From assembly GCF_040892545.1 (NCBI RefSeq), contig NZ_CP156079.1, positions 1,895,501 through 1,959,500 on the forward strand: a stretch of DNA of 64,000 bases, read 5' to 3'. This document shows, piece after piece, positions 63,071-64,000 of the stretch. The stretch comes from Paracidovorax avenae (GTDB lineage: Bacteria; Pseudomonadota; Gammaproteobacteria; Burkholderiales; Burkholderiaceae_C). Each line of letters starts with the position of its first letter. The first letter of the stretch is position 1. Below the pieces are notes generated by a model. That model had not been told where the DNA came from. It searched no databases and saw nothing but the letters and a program-made list of their open reading frames with translations. The translations under genes and the position numbers were made by a program.

Positions 63071-64000
63071 ATGCTGAATCTGCAAGATCCTTCCCTGCTG
63101 CGCGACCGCTGCTTCGTGGACGGCCGCTGGACCGCCAGCGAGCGCACCCTGGCCGTGGCCGACCCCGCCACCGGCGCCACCGTGGCCCATGTGCCCCGCA
63201 TGGGCGCTCCGGAAACGCGCGAGGCCATCGAGGCGGCGCACCGCGCGTGGCCCGCGTGGCGCGCGCGCACGGCCGGCGAGCGCGCCGCGCTGCTCGCGCG
63301 CTGGCATGCGCTGGTGCTGGCGAACCAGGACGACCTCGCACGCATCATGACCGCGGAGCAGGGCAAGCCCCTGGCCGAGGCGCGCGGCGAGATCGGCTAT
63401 GCGGCCTCCTTCATCCAGTGGTTCGCCGAGGAGGCGAAGCGGGTCTATGGCGAGACCGTTCCTGCCCCCGTGGCGTCACAGCGCATCGTCGTGGTCCGGG
63501 AGCCCGTGGGCGTGTGTGCCGCCATCACGCCGTGGAATTTCCCGGCTGCGATGATCACCCGCAAGGCCGGGCCGGCCCTGGCGGCCGGCTGCACCATGGT
63601 CGTGAAGCCCGCCAGCCAGACGCCGCTCACCGCGCTCGCGCTGGTGGCGCTGGCCGAGCGCGCGGGCATTCCGCCGGGCGTGCTGTCGGTGGTCACCGGA
63701 CCGGCCCGGGAGGTCGGCACCGAACTGGCGACGAACCCGCTGGTGCGCAAGCTGAGCTTCACCGGCTCCACCGAAGTGGGCCGGCAGCTGATGCAGCAGA
63801 CGGCGGCGACCGTGAAGAAGGTATCGATGGAACTGGGCGGGAATGCGCCCTTCATCGTGTTCGACGATGCCGACCTGGACGCCGCGGTGGAGGGCGCGCT
63901 GGTCTCGAAGTTCCGCAATGCCGGCCAGACCTGCGTGTGCGCGAACCGGCTCTACGTGCACGCGCGCGTGTACGACGCGTTCGCGCGCAAGCTGGTCGAG
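63071..64000 (+). CDS. Succinate-semialdehyde dehydrogenase-type aldehyde dehydrogenase (3' end outside window)
   Basis: 310 residues visible, running off the window in frame. ATG 63071 begins MLNLQDPSLLRDRCFVDGRW, the usual GabD start. ITPWNFPAAMITRKAGPALA, SFTGSTEVGRQLMQQTA, catalytic Glu in KVSMELGGNAPFIVFDDADL and nucleophile Cys in RNAGQTCVCANRLYV are the GabD signature. A second, clearly different ALDH directly after the first, so the pathway may oxidise two aldehydes in turn. Confidence 0.92.
   Translation, partial: MLNLQDPSLLRDRCFVDGRWTASERTLAVADPATGATVAHVPRMGAPETREAIEAAHRAWPAWRARTAGERAALLARWHALVLANQDDLARIMTAEQGKPLAEARGEIGYAASFIQWFAEEAKRVYGETVPAPVASQRIVVVREPVGVCAAITPWNFPAAMITRKAGPALAAGCTMVVKPASQTPLTALALVALAERAGIPPGVLSVVTGPAREVGTELATNPLVRKLSFTGSTEVGRQLMQQTAATVKKVSMELGGNAPFIVFDDADLDAAVEGALVSKFRNAGQTCVCANRLYVHARVYDAFARKLVE

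Overview
The window is dense, GC-rich DNA from one chromosome, most likely a member of the Comamonadaceae (Betaproteobacteria), probably Acidovorax/Paracidovorax. This is inferred from very high GC at third codon positions, three Bug/TctC-type periplasmic receptors without membrane partners, an EF-P with Arg32 next to its rhamnosyltransferase EarP, and an intergenic hairpin cluster of a kind I associate with this family. The species cannot be fixed from the sequence alone.

Layout. 1-4.2 kb: end of a LysR gene, rimO, a VapBC toxin-antitoxin pair and an exported protein, lying between two diverged direct repeats that carry the rimO start region. 4.2-11.6 kb: a YdeI/OmdA-like protein, mntH with a palindromic operator, a citrate-type MHS transporter, a small secreted protein resembling RNase toxins, an NmrA-SRPBCC gene pair, and a DMT exporter divergent from an XRE-cupin regulator with twin operators. 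11.6-18.9 kb: efp, earP and a LysR regulator, divergent from a CoA-transferase/HMG-CoA-lyase/Bug/Bug acid-catabolism operon. 19-29.6 kb: a MurR/RpiR regulator followed by iaaA-gsiABCD-DmpA-DppA-racemase, which looks like uptake and breakdown of peptides with D-, beta- or iso-linked residues. 29.6-35.1 kb: housekeeping genes uvrC, pgsA, hupB, tRNA-Val, ppiD and tRNA-His.

35.1-39.4 kb is an accessory islet directly after tRNA-His: a HigBA-type toxin-antitoxin pair under a 30-bp palindrome, about 1.5 kb of decayed sequence, and two adjacent HNH-type genes, the second with an apparent N-terminal frameshift. 39.5-47.4 kb: a Fur-like paralogue, then an eight-gene reverse-strand operon (RidA, polar amino-acid ABC importer, M14-like deacylase, PLP dehydratase, 2-keto-3-deoxygluconate kinase) divergent from a GntR regulator. 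Together these genes suggest breakdown of an N-acylated 2-amino sugar acid to KDG and KDPG.

47.4-52.8 kb carries protocatechuate 3,4-dioxygenase genes (pcaHG, pcaQ, pcaC, pcaB) and a ParD-like/methionine aminopeptidase pair. 52.8 kb to the end is a long forward-strand catabolic cluster: Bug receptor, ThDP enzyme, SDR without its catalytic Tyr/Lys, six-Asp-box beta-propeller, VOC protein, AA_synth protein, alpha/beta hydrolase, NIPSNAP, FAD monooxygenase and two aldehyde dehydrogenases. I could not match this combination to a described pathway.
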